Below, piece after piece: positions 1 through 12,400 of a stretch of 64,000 nucleotides of DNA; the stretch's first letter is position 1; every line of letters starts with the position of its first letter. This DNA is from Lamellibrachia satsuma (Eukaryota > Annelida > Polychaeta > Sabellida > Siboglinidae), in contig BSQZ01000001.1 in assembly GCA_033239005.1 (NCBI GenBank), forward strand, positions 34,544,688 to 34,608,687, in the 5' to 3' direction. A program made the position numbers and the translations under genes. Under the pieces are notes generated by a model. That model worked only from the letters and a program-made list of their open reading frames with translations, did no database searches and was not told the origin of the DNA.

Positions 1-52
1 TATAATGGAATTTCGGGATTAAATTCTATATGTGTGATGTTAAGCTTTGTTT

Positions 53-1463
53 CGTGGGAGCAGTCACTTCCTCTAAACGGATTACTGTGACATGTTTACA
101 CAGTTGTTTCCTCATCAAAATATTAACATTTGAGCTATTAACCACTGACCTTAGCGCAGAATAATTAATGTATATATGCATTCTCTATTCCAGTCCAACT
201 TCCACCGACGAAGAAATGCCGTAAGTACTATGACTAATCAAGTATTTCTATATTGATCAAAGTGAATTAAGTATCTTTGTTATTAATCCACATAACTACA
301 GAGGAACCTCGTTAATCTTGATCAAAATAGGTTGTGGCAGAAATGGTAAGTTGCGCCACTGGTGGAGAGTTTAAGAACGCATGTGTTAAGTGGATCCCTC
401 TGTCGGCTACTGTTTCTGCACTGTTTCTCATTGGGTCCACGACACCTATCAGATCACACAGAAATAGCATCTCACATGTTTCGCCGTTCTTAATATTCAG
501 AGAAATACTGCATGCGTTCCTGCGCGAATGGAGTCTGCACATGCGTTGCCGGATGCGAGAAGCCGCTCTTCATCAAGCCTTGCCTTCATTGCTGCATGCT
601 TCGGAAATGTTGTAAATGTGCGTGTGCGTCGAACGGCGATGCTGTCTGTAAGGCCTACAAAGCGCACATATGCCATTGAAGAACCATGTCGCTTCTGGTT
701 TTGGCGGACACGTCTTGTATGAGTGCGTGGACATTTGGTGAAACAAAATAATTGAATTTGATTACATGCTCATACACATTTGGTTAAATAAAATCCACCA
801 TTCTTATTGTCAACGTAGTCGTTTGTCAGGTGTTATTTTATGCGCACGTATATACGGGTCTACATGTAGGTCATTACACGTACACGCACGCGAGCAAGCT
901 CACGTGCACGCATGCGCGCACGCACTGGCTCCTCCCCCTTTCCCTGACTCCAACAATAGACGGAGGCATATTGTGGTCATTGACCACTGGTCTAGTTTCT
1001 CCTGAATATTATCTAACGCACATGTATTTTATAGAATGGGAATTACCTTTCCAAAACAGTTTGGGTTTATGGAATTTTGGAACACATGCACATGCACACG
1101 CACACAGACACGCACACAGACACGCGCACTCACACGTACAGTGGACGGAAAAGAGATAGCGTTGGAGAGAAAGGCCATCGACACCCATGCGTCTACATCA
1201 AAGTCTTCATGTTTGAACAAACCATGCGAACGATAACCCGTTTCTGATAAAAAAAATTACCCTTAGACTGTATGTTGGCACCGTGAACGAGACACGTCAA
1301 CCTAATGTTTACTCCGCAAAGACGCACGATTGTAGTACATCAAACATTTAAACTCTACTTATACTAATTTACATTGATTTGAGTTTGAAGTCCTGCTGTG
1401 TGATTGCGTCCATCGCCACCACGTCGAGAGATTGGACATGAACGTCTCACTTCAAAGGAACAT
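53..1463. repeat. Copy 1 of an imperfect tandem duplication
   Basis: Two blocks in this stretch recur downstream. Block A (about 60-321) reappears at 1636-1891, and block B (about 322-1463) reappears at 2580-3887, both in the same orientation and with scattered substitutions. Here A and B are adjacent; in the second copy about 690 bp separates them. No protein-coding gene is convincing: the short open frames are not conserved between copies. A stretch ending in TTCCAG followed 27 nt later by GTAAGT (about 191-226) resembles a small exon, but in copy 2 the donor reads GTAAAT. Confidence 0.8.
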
Positions 1464-2331
1464 TGTAAAAATACATAAATTTCACCCGCATTTCACCGAA
1501 ATGTCAATATCTATATATAATACAATATCTCGAAAACTACTGAACTGTTTTATATTTGTTTATTGTGACCTATGCATTAGACAATGTTTATTCCCTGCAT
1601 AGCATAGCTAAATCAACTGGCTCGGGTTAGTGTGAGCGGTCATTTCCTCTAAACGGATTGCTGTGACATTTTACACAGTTGTTTTCTCATCAAAATATTA
1701 ACATTTGAGCTATTAACCACTGAAGTTGGCGCAGAATAATTAATGTATACATGCATTATCTATTCCAGTCCAACTTCCAACTAGAGGAAATGCCGTAAAT
1801 ACTATGACTAATCAAGTATTTCTATATTGATCAAAGTGAATTAAGTATCTTTGTTATTAATCCACATAACTACAGAGGAACCTCGTTAATACGGACACAT
1901 TAAACCCAGTGATGACGTCCGGATTTGCGAGTAGTCAGGGTACATGAATTGTAGCTGTCCATTGGTAATACACAAAACAAACCTGCAAATGAGTTGTTAA
2001 ATTGACAGTGCGTAGCACATCAAATGTAAACAATAGTGTCATTGTCATTGCATCCGCCCTTATGTACTGTCATGACGTAAGCAACTACTCCCGTCGTAAT
2101 CGGACTAATCAGATACGTAGGCTTACGAAATCACATCGGGGACACAACATTGTGTGCCGGGATGTTTATGCATTTTCGCAAGCTCTCAACTACCTCTGCG
2201 GTATTTTGTAACCAAAAATACACTTCATACAGAAAACAGCAGTCGGCCTCGTTTCTGATGCATGCAATGAATGTGTTAGGTGGAGCCCTCTGTCGGCAAC
2301 TGTTTATGTTCTGTTAATGACACACACTCTC

Positions 2332-2446
2332 CCAAACAGTGGCGCCACTCAGCATATCACCACTCACACTCTCCAACAGTGGCGTCACTCAGCATATCAC
2401 CACTCACTCTCCCCAACAGTGGCGCCACTCAGCATATCACTTACAC
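2332..2446. repeat. Three-unit repeat carrying a GTGGCGCCAC palindrome
   Basis: About three units of roughly 38-42 bp, each with CAACAGTGGCGYCACTCAGC followed by ATATCACCACTCAC. Two of the units keep the perfect 10-bp palindrome GTGGCGCCAC; the middle one has GTGGCGTCAC. It lies inside the segment missing from duplication copy 1. Confidence 0.75.
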
Positions 2447-3345
2447 GAGCGAACGTTATTGTGTTTCTAGACACAATTTCAATAGAAACACTATCCACAA
2501 TTGTATGCAATTGAAACGTAAACATTTCAAGACAAAACACTAGTTTGCTAAATGAAATAAAGATGTAGAATCTACACATCAAAATAAGTTGTGGCAGTGG
2601 TGAAATGGTAAGTTGTGCCACTGGTGAAGAGTTTAAGACCGCATGTGTTAAGTGGAGCCCTCTGTCGGCTACTGATTCTGCACTGTTTCTCAGTGAGTCC
2701 ACAACAACTATCAGATCACACATAAACAGCATCTCACATGTTTCGCCGTTCTTAATATTCAGAGAAATACTGCATGCGTTCCTGCCTGAATGGAGTCTGC
2801 ACATGCGTTGCCGGATGCGAGAAGCCGCTTTTCTTCATTCAAGCCTTGCCTCCATTGCTGCATGCTTCGGAAATGTTGTAAATGCGCGTGTGCGTTGAAC
2901 GGCGATGCTGTCTGTAAGGCCTACAAAGCGCACATATGCCATTGAAGAACCATGTCGCTTCTGGTTTTGGCGGACAAGTCTTGTATGAGTGCAACGTCTT
3001 GTATGAGTGCGTGGACATTTGGTGAAACAAAATAATTGAATTTGATTACATGCTCATACACATTTGGTTAAATAAGATCCACCATTCTTATTGTCAATGT
3101 AGTCTTTTGTCAGGTGTTATTTTATGCGCACGTATATAGGGGTCTACCTGTAGGTCATTACACATACACGCACTGGCTCCTCCCTGTTTCCATGGATCCA
3201 ACAATAGACGAACGCTTATTATGGTCATTAACCACTGGTCTAGTTTCTCCTGAAGATTATCTAATGCACATGTATTTTGTAGAATGGGAATTATCTTTCC
3301 AAAACAGTTTGGGTTTATGGAATGTTGGAATACATGCACATCCAC

Positions 3346-3554
3346 ACGCACACAGACACGTACACAGACACGCACACAGACACGCACACAGACACGCACA
3401 CAGACACGCACACAGACACGCACACAGACACGCACACAGACACGCACACAGACACGCACACAGACACGCACACAGACACGCACACAGACACGCACACAGA
3501 CACGCACACAGACACGCACACAGACACGCACACAGACACGCACACAGACACGCG
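3346..3554. repeat. 12-bp minisatellite CACACAGACACG
   Basis: About 17 near-perfect 12-bp units in tandem. The matching place in duplication copy 1 (about 1093-1132) has only two or three units, so the tract expanded after the duplication. Because 12 is a multiple of 3 the tract is open in all frames (TDTH, RTQT, HRHA repeats and the reverse-strand VCVS/CLCA forms); these are not genes. Confidence 0.95.
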
Positions 3555-3889
3555 CACTCACACATACTGTGGACGGAAAAGAGATAGCGTTGGAGAGAAA
3601 GGCCAGCGACACCCATGCGTCTACATCAAAGTCTTCATGTTTGAACAAACCATGCTGACGATAACCCGTTTAACAAAATTGACCCTTAGACTTGATGGTG
3701 GCGTCGTGAACGCGACACGTCAACCTAACGTTTACTCCGCAAAGACGCACGATTGTAGTACATCAAACACTTTAAACTCTACTTGTACTAATTTACATTG
3801 ATTTGAGGTTGAAGTCCTGCTGTGTGATTGCGTCCATCGCCACCACGTCGAGATATTGGACATGAACATCTCACTTCAAAGGAACATGA

Positions 3890-5290
3890 TATGCTGGACA
3901 TGTGTGGTCGCATTTTCGCGTCACTGACTCACTCCAAGTAGTGGAAAAAAATTCGGTTGTGACGCTTTCATGATGATCTGGCTTGGATTCTTCCATTGAT
4001 TTCCGTCACGTGACCTCGGTCGGTGTACCTCTTACTTACATATAAATGTGTAATATTTGGGTAGCAAATTGTGAAACTTAAACATACATCTCCACTTACA
4101 ATGGGACCTTTCCGCACACAAACGAATGAAAAAGGAATTCTGAGACGATATCAATATCAGTTGGATGAAACGTATCGTATCTCTTGCATACTACGTCGAT
4201 TTCTATACCACATACTCATCAATTCTTCTGGTGTAAGTTGCTTACACATTCCAAATATAGTACTGGGCACGATGTAGAGTGGACGCATACCTGTGATGTC
4301 CACCTCAACGCCTGCTTTCCACTACTCGTGATTGTGTCCTTCTTCCAACTACCTTTCCTAGACGTTGTGTCAATACTTATAACAAGTTGCAGAGAAGAAA
4401 AACAATACGCTGCAAAATTGTGCACTTGATGATTTTATTTAGTCTGAAATGTGTCTGAAGTAGTTCCCCAGAGTGGTGATTGTAACACAATATATATTTT
4501 TCTTGGTTTCACAGTCAATTTACCTTTGTCTCGTAAGACCGTTTCGGCAGTTTCAGCTGTCGTTATCATACTAAATGCCGCTAGTTGGCGGTGCAGTAAT
4601 GTATAAGAAATAAAACAATAGCTGAATCAATCAACAATGACCCTTATATTGCTCTATCTGCAGGACCCTCAACATGATCCCAACATGGGCGCATCGTATA
4701 GCGAGTCTCATGAAAATAGCTCCACCTTGCGAGTGTTTAGTTGAATTACACAGGGCGGTATTCACTGACTGCAAATATAACAAAAATAGCTATTATGACA
4801 CCAGTTTTCCAACAAACGAAGAACATTGCCATTATATATACTAGCAAAAATGCCCGTCCCCAGGACTGGATAACTTGATAGTTAATACGTGACATTCATG
4901 ATAGCAATGTGTACCAAATGCCTCAGGCCAAAATACCATCAATAAGCTCGAGATTGTTTAAGGGAACGTCATACGGCAAATATATAGGTGCGTGCTTTCT
5001 ACTATAATTAATGTAAACCGCCCAGATGGCGCTACGTACTCTCAAACGGTTTACGTACCGAAGTATTTGCCGCTTACGTGCATGGTTTCTGCGATTGTTG
5101 GAAGTTAACGTTTTCGCAGCGAACATTTTATTTACCATTAAAAAACGCTAATAACCCTTGATATGCAGGATATTTCGAAAAAAATAAGGCGTTACGTTTC
5201 ATTCGTGGGGTCGTATATTAATCCCTGAAAGTTTGGCCCCCGAGGTGCAAACCGTCTAGGAGGAAAACGTGAACAAACATACAAACATAT
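3890..5290. other. Unannotated spacer
   Basis: I see no recognisable gene, RNA gene or mobile element here. Open frames are short and lack family features. Confidence 0.5.
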
Positions 5291-5335
5291 GCTAGCTCGA
5301 TTATAATTATATGTATGTATGTATGCATGTATGCA

Positions 5336-5740
<405 letters not shown>

Positions 5741-5949
5741 GCAACATCGAACGCATGAACAAACACGCACATACACACACGCACACACATACATACATGC
5801 ACATTCACACATTATAAACCCTGTCAAGGTAATTACCTTGGAGTGTCAGCTTTTTGCCAACTATGTAGTTAGACTGTCAACGGAGTGTTGATTACAAAAA
5901 CCTGGTGTGATGCTGTTCGCATATCGCTGGTAATTAGTAAAACATCGGA

Positions 5950-6022
5950 CTCATGATAGTGTTACACCATAGTACATGTAACGAACATGATAGTGTTACA
6001 CCATAGTGCATGTAACAAACAT
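5950..6022. repeat. Two-copy 35-bp direct repeat downstream of the IgGFc gene
   Basis: CATGATAGTGTTACACCATA and the following bases occur twice back to back. This lies immediately 3' of the minus-strand gene's stop codon, within its likely 3' UTR. I saw no AATAAA on the minus strand in the first 200 bp after the stop. Confidence 0.7.
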
Positions 6023-6040
6023 GTCTTACTGCATCCTACG

Positions 6041-6351
6041 TCATGTACATCGCAACTGTACATCAGGGTCTACAACCCACCGTCCTCCCTGGAGAGACAC
6101 CCACGTCCCGGTGATAAGCCTAGGGTTTGTGGCCGAGTTGTAGTTGTACACTAGACCCACTGTTTCCCCGAGTTTGGTTCCAACCACCCAGAACTGGTCG
6201 TTGGAATCCTTGTAGTAGTAGAAGTAGAGACCTGTGTGTTTGTTCTCGTACGCTGGACGTCCGTTGAAGTCATTGGCGAGTAGGGTAAACTCGCCAGGAA
6301 TGATGTTGCTGAACAAGTAGCCGCCGATCGTTAGGCGTTCGCATGTAGCTG
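6041..6351 (-). CDS. Exon 11: C-terminal module 2 and stop
   Basis: The acceptor is CACGTTTCAG, in phase with exon 10, and TGA is at 6041-6043. The module shares the pattern of exon 10: ATCERLTIGG, NDFNGRPAYENKHTGLYFYY, DQFWVVGTKLGETVGLVYNY, TWVSLQGGRW and a final Cys two residues before the stop. The first and last cysteines probably pair. There is no transmembrane or GPI-type tail, so the protein is predicted to be secreted. Confidence 0.8.
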
Positions 6352-6400
6352 CTGAAACGTGAGGAGGAAGGTTTTGTTACGTGGGCCACAGGTTTACTCA

Positions 6401-6488
<88 letters not shown>

Positions 6489-9400
6489 TATATATATATA
6501 GAACAGTTGGTTCCAAAATGATTTATTCAAGGACATGTCCTGCTTACCACAGTATAAACACGTTACATTGCTTGTGCAGGGGCGGATCTAGGCTTGTTGG
6601 CAAGGGGGTCTCAGTCAATCGTTGTCATATGTCGTTCTACTTACGAACGGGGGGGGGACGGGACGACACATATGTCGTTCTATCCCGAGAAGGGATAATA
6701 TTAGCCGGCTGCTAATACTTCAATCTTTACATTGATACTGTTTCCTATGTAGGCCTATAAACGTTGTCCTTTACCTAATATTTGCTGTGGATACGGGGGA
6801 GTTTAAGACCCCCCCTCCATGGCCTAGAAGGGGTCTTGAGACCCCTAGGAGCCCCTTGGATCCGCTGCTTTTGTGGCCATTACTTGTGTTGACATGAATT
6901 GTATTAGGATAATATACACTATGCATTTATCAAATGCAATATTTTCTTTTGAAAATATGTGGCAATAATATTTATATGAGTTATTACTTCATTTCATTCC
7001 AAAGTTTAATTCGTTTGACTTGTGGATACTAATATCAGAGATGTGTCTACAAGACATGACAACTACTCAAGCATTTGGATAGTGGTGGCAACTTTACACA
7101 ATAAACATGGCGTCTGCTCCTGGGCCTCACGCTAGCCATGGCAACATGAAGCGTTACAACACAACAAATACCCACTGAACAATCATCTCAACTTGACATG
7201 ATGTCCACACGGGGCTTTGAAATATATACAAACACAAATTGAAGATATCTGATATATAATGCAATATAGCATATTGACAAATGTCTAGGGAACAGGTTAC
7301 ACTGACTCTACCTTGATCGTCACACTGCAAAGACACAGAGTCATCGTCCTTCCATGACATGTCTGAGTTGTCGTACGCCCGCCAGGCGGTGTTCACCTCC
7401 GACGGTTCCTCGGCGTCATTGCGAGCAAGGATCAAGCCACGGTTCTTCCCCAGTTCCGGTCCGAAAAGCCAGAACTTGTTCTGTATGTCGACAAAGTACA
7501 GGAAGCGACTGAGAGTCGTGTGTTTGTACACGGGCCTACCATTGAATGGGTCGTCCAGTCGGATGTACTGGCCAGAAAACGATGGCTGCAGCTTTGTGCT
7601 TTTCACTGTGAGTTCCGCGCAAGGACTTTCTGCAAAAGAAAAATAATAAATGTATGCTAGTCACTGATGGGTCACACTTTCTCTTCTTGTTCAACTGGTT
7701 GTTAGTACTATTGCTTTTATTATTTTAATGTATTTATTATTATTATTACTGTATTTATAATAATAATAATACTAATTATTATTATTATTGTTACTACTAT
7801 TACTACTTCTACTACTTTGTTACTACTACTACTATTAATACAACTACTAATACTAATAATAATAATAATAATTATTATTATTGTATTTGTTATTATTAGT
7901 AGTATTATTAATTATGAAAAATATGCACTCATCAAAAACAAAAGGTATATGGTTATGGTTAACCATAAAAGTATAATTTATGATTACAATTGTTAATATA
8001 ATCCACTAAGATTCATTATAGCTATCACGAAACATGACTTTGCTGACATACAATCTTAAATTGCATAGGTTCAAATGCCATATTATACTATATAGTAACA
8101 GTAGAGAGTTACATTGACCAGCGCAATCACAATGTGAATTATACCGTGGGTGACCGTGGATTACATATCCCGTTGAATCCCGATGTAGACAAGGTGCTTG
8201 ACAATGGATGCCATCGCCCATATAAATCCCGACATGAACTGTGTTTGAAAATGTATGACTTCGCCAAGGTGAAACCCGATGTGAACAACGCCAAGGTCAA
8301 TCCCGATGTATTTGACAATCGATGACATCACTCGGGTAAATCACATTATTATGTTCTGTTAACAAGTAGCTTTAGGTAAAACAAACCACATTAATGAAAC
8401 GACAAAATAATACGAGTTTGGTCCAATTCAGTTAAGTTGAATTAAGTAATGTAAAAGTTTCAAGACGTCACTTACGTCTTGGGGTGGTTGTTCTACGCGG
8501 TCTTCGTGTAGGGGTTGGTGCGGAGGGGCGGGTAGTAGTAGAATGTGTTTGTCTCACTGTAGGGAGGTGCGTGGTTGTCACAACTGGTGGAGTAATGGGT
8601 ATCTTCGTTTGATCATGTTTTATCATGTTTATATGTTCCACGCCGAACATTTTATATGCAGGTAGTATTTTACTTTAATTGTTTTATATAGTGTATTATA
8701 TTCATTGTTTTATTTATAAATATATAATATACAATAATAAGAATTAAGTTATTTATTAAGTAATTTACTGTTTAATTATAAATCTCGCGTCGTAGACCTA
8801 CTTTGAACAACATCATGAGGTAATGCGCCATAGAGCTCAACGTAAATATGGCTATGTATAAATATTGTGTTTTGTTATTATCTTATTATGACATCGCTAA
8901 ATTTAAACCGTTTTTGAGCAAGAAATGACTAACAATGGATGACATCGCCCATATCAATCCCGATTTGAACTAAGTGTTTGAAAATGGATGACTTTGACGA
9001 TGTGAATCCCGATGTGAATAACATGCTTGAAAATGGATGACATATAACACGTGAATCCCGAGTTGAACATGGATGGTTAGATGGATGTATGAATGTATGG
9101 ATGACATCACCAATGTGAATTCTGATGTTTCTTGACAACGAATTATGTGGAATATCATAAAAAGCACTGTACCGTGACGTGTAATTGTCCCAACTGGCGA
9201 AGAAGTTGGTTGGACAATCTGGAAAAAACATCCACTTAGAAGATTAGCAAATACATATATCAGTGGTAATGCACTGCGGAATGAATCTGGGACCTAAACA
9301 ATAATTATGTGCGTTGTTTGTCTGTGGAAGATGAAATACGATTCAATGATAAGCCGACAAGCGGTGCACAAACATAATCGGTGTACTGGGAGGCGATTTA

Positions 9401-12400
9401 TTCACCCGTTAATTGCATGGCACACCCCCGAGCCCCAGACATAGTGCATCAATATCCATGTGTGCGTCAGATATACAGGTTCCCTGACGTACCATTGTAC
9501 CATGTTTTTGACGCACCCACGTGGACATTGACATGACGGACCACTGCGTGCTACTGACGCACCCCTGGAGGCATACGACTGATACGTTAAAAGTCAGACG
9601 CCTTATTGGTGAAGTCATACTTTGCGGACCTTCGAGGACAAGTTCGGTCGTTTATGCTTCTAGTGGTTGTTGTATTGCGCCTGCCTGTATGCACTGACAG
9701 ACTTTGACGCACAAAGGGGACATATAGGAATTTGACGTACTACTACGTCATTATTTTCATAGACACGACGCACCATTGCCATACATTGCCCGGGGGTCGG
9801 GGTGGGTCATGCATTTGACGGAGCATTATATTTATATGCCCCATTCTCAAAAGGTGTCATCTGTGGCAAAGTTTAGCATTGTAACACATTATTTGTATGA
9901 ATACCCGTCGACGTTTATAATGTACAGTGTAAATGAATACTGCATAATGTGATGTGACATAGTGATGTGATGTAGTTATGTGACATAGTTATGTGATGTA
10001 GTTATGGTTGTTGGACATGTGCTTTTGAGTGCTTGGTGAACGAAATAACCGGAAAAAAACAGGTGAAAATCAGCAGGCAAAATTTGACGCAGCGACCCAC
10101 GCTCAACATTGACCGAGAGATGTTTAGCAATAAATACCAGAATAGAGAAAGTAAGTGTGTACATGAAAGCTGAAGTATTTTTACTTCATAAATTCCAGAA
10201 AATATAAAAAGGATTAGAAAAGTGTTTATAATAAAACCCCGAATGGATATTACATGTAGGAGGTCATAACAGTTTCATAATTCTAAAAATAGCTTCCCTC
10301 CTTGGAAACTGTTAACTGAGATATTTCACACAATCTACATACCTGACTGATATCTTTGAGACACATGCCGGCCACAAAGGAGAATGAGCAGGTACCACTT
10401 GCTGTACCGTAGAGGTAAAGACCAAACTTCACCTTACTGAACTGGTGATAGACGTGGTGACGCCCACTGGACACGCTAGCCGTGATGCCGACGAGACGAG
10501 GTGATGTGTCAGCGATGTCCATAGGCTGGCCTCCCACTTGGTTACCATCCATGATGACCTGGTTTTCTTGACCGGCCTCGATGACGAGGAGTAAATATGA
10601 TGAGTTGTATACAGTACTTGGCATAGGTACAGTGAATGTGTACGCGTTCCTGTACTGCTGGGTTGGCGGGACAAGTACAGTTGACGGACTTCCAGGTTTT
10701 CCCGATGTCTGCCTGTCGGAAAACTGGGCTACCATGACTGGTTTATCAGCTGAGATCCCCACAGGTTGACATGGCTGCATTGTGTAGTCAGTGTACTGAC
10801 CGGCGCGTAAGATGAATGTATTATTACCGCCAATGTTCACAGTCGTGTCGTCGAGAACACTCATCACACGGACCCGGGTTCCAGTCATTTGATCAGGGAA
10901 TGGCACGAGTCCAAATGTTGTCCCAGCCGCGTGGACAGGGGTCATCTGGTCCACAACGTGATACGTGTGGCTAATGTCACCATCCGTGCTGAAGACTCCG
11001 CTGAAGACTGCAACCTTGTCGTCAGCCTCAATCTTCGTTCCGCTGATATCAGAAAGGTTCCGGCTTTGCAGCTGGACCGTCTCGAACTTGTTGAGCACAA
11101 ACTCCATCCGTTGAGTTTCGTCGTAATCGGTGCCATTGTATGTAAACACGATATCTTTTGAGTGTGGTATGATCACTCGAATGTGCACATTGGTCTCCGC
11201 CGCCACGATGCCGATCTGTCCGTGAGGCTTGGTACCTCCGTCAGGCCACCAGGATAACACAAGGTAGCTGCTATCAAGAGCTGGTACTGGCATCACCGCG
11301 AATGCCCCACAGGATCCATGCTGCATACTTACGACAATGTCGTCGGTGGATCGCACGTGGATGCCTTTCGTTTCAAGAGCAGTCCCGGATGCTAGCAGTT
11401 TCTTTGGTATAGTCACAATCTCTGTGCGTCTGGGGTATAGAATGATAGTCTTAGCCAGAGGTGTACCGAAGGCCGGTGTTTCTACTGTGACAACGACTTC
11501 GCTACCGCTCGGTGATGAAATAAATAGTTTAAGATCTTCTGTAGCAGCGACGTCTTCAGTTAGCATCAGGACGAATTCTTTTCCTTGGTAATTCGAGGTG
11601 CACTGCCCTGACAAATGACCAATGTGCCTATGTATACAAGCATGATATTTGTAATATATCAGTAACAACAAGCAAAACACAAAAACATAGATGAATGGGT
11701 AACATTAGTAAACACATTTAAAATTCAAAAGCCACAAAAAGAATACGAAGAACGAAGAAGACGAAAAAAAAGCAACAAAAAGTAGAGACCCAAGACAAGT
11801 TTGCGTACGTGTGATTATCAACGTTGGTTGCAATTATATGTGCTAATATAACTGAGTGTAGTAGAATGTAATGGTAATCACATTGTGTTAAAATATGTTA
11901 TTGATTTTCAACAGCGGTCTAGTTCAATTAAGACAAATGTGTTAATTTGCCAGCAGCCATACCATGTAGATAATATTATATAAACACAAACTATAAAATC
12001 GTAAGTGTAATGACATTATGTATGTGGAGCAGAAATTATAGTTTGGCTGGACAACTGTCTATATAATCAAACTTCAATGCAACTATTGTGAAGGCATAAA
12101 TAGGTGACTAATTATCAGAGAGAACATATTTAAAAGTACAAATCAAGTCGTAATTTTTGTTATACTCTGATCAATAGGTAAAGACATTTACTAACAAACC
12201 TGATGTGATCAAGACGAAACAAAAATTAGATGCTCAAGATAATATAACGATAATATAACGAGACAATTATTATATAGATGAACAAACCTGTTGGCGAATG
12301 GCAGTCTTCATCTGTAACACCATCTCCATCATTATCTGAAGAAAATAGTCGTCACAACATGTAGTTATTGTGAATGGCGTTTTACATAATATTTATATAC

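Larger units (their letters stand above)
1636..3887. repeat. Copy 2 of the tandem duplication, with extra 690 bp
   Basis: Block A' (1636-1891) and block B' (2580-3887) match copy 1. The intervening 1892-2579 has no counterpart in copy 1. At the break, copy 1 reads ATCAAAATA directly after CTCGTTAAT, and the same ATCAAAATA lies at the right border of the extra segment in copy 2. The difference could be an insertion here or a deletion in copy 1. No gene was recognised. Confidence 0.75.

Noticed and set aside
191..226. Possible 27-nt micro-exon (TTCCAG ... GTAAGT)
   Set aside because: The donor is not kept in the duplicate and no partner exon or frame could be found.
3094..3801. HRHAHRHA / VCVRVCVR / TDTHTDTH frames
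   Set aside because: Translation of the 12-bp CACACAGACACG minisatellite; not shared with the homologous copy at 1.1 kb.
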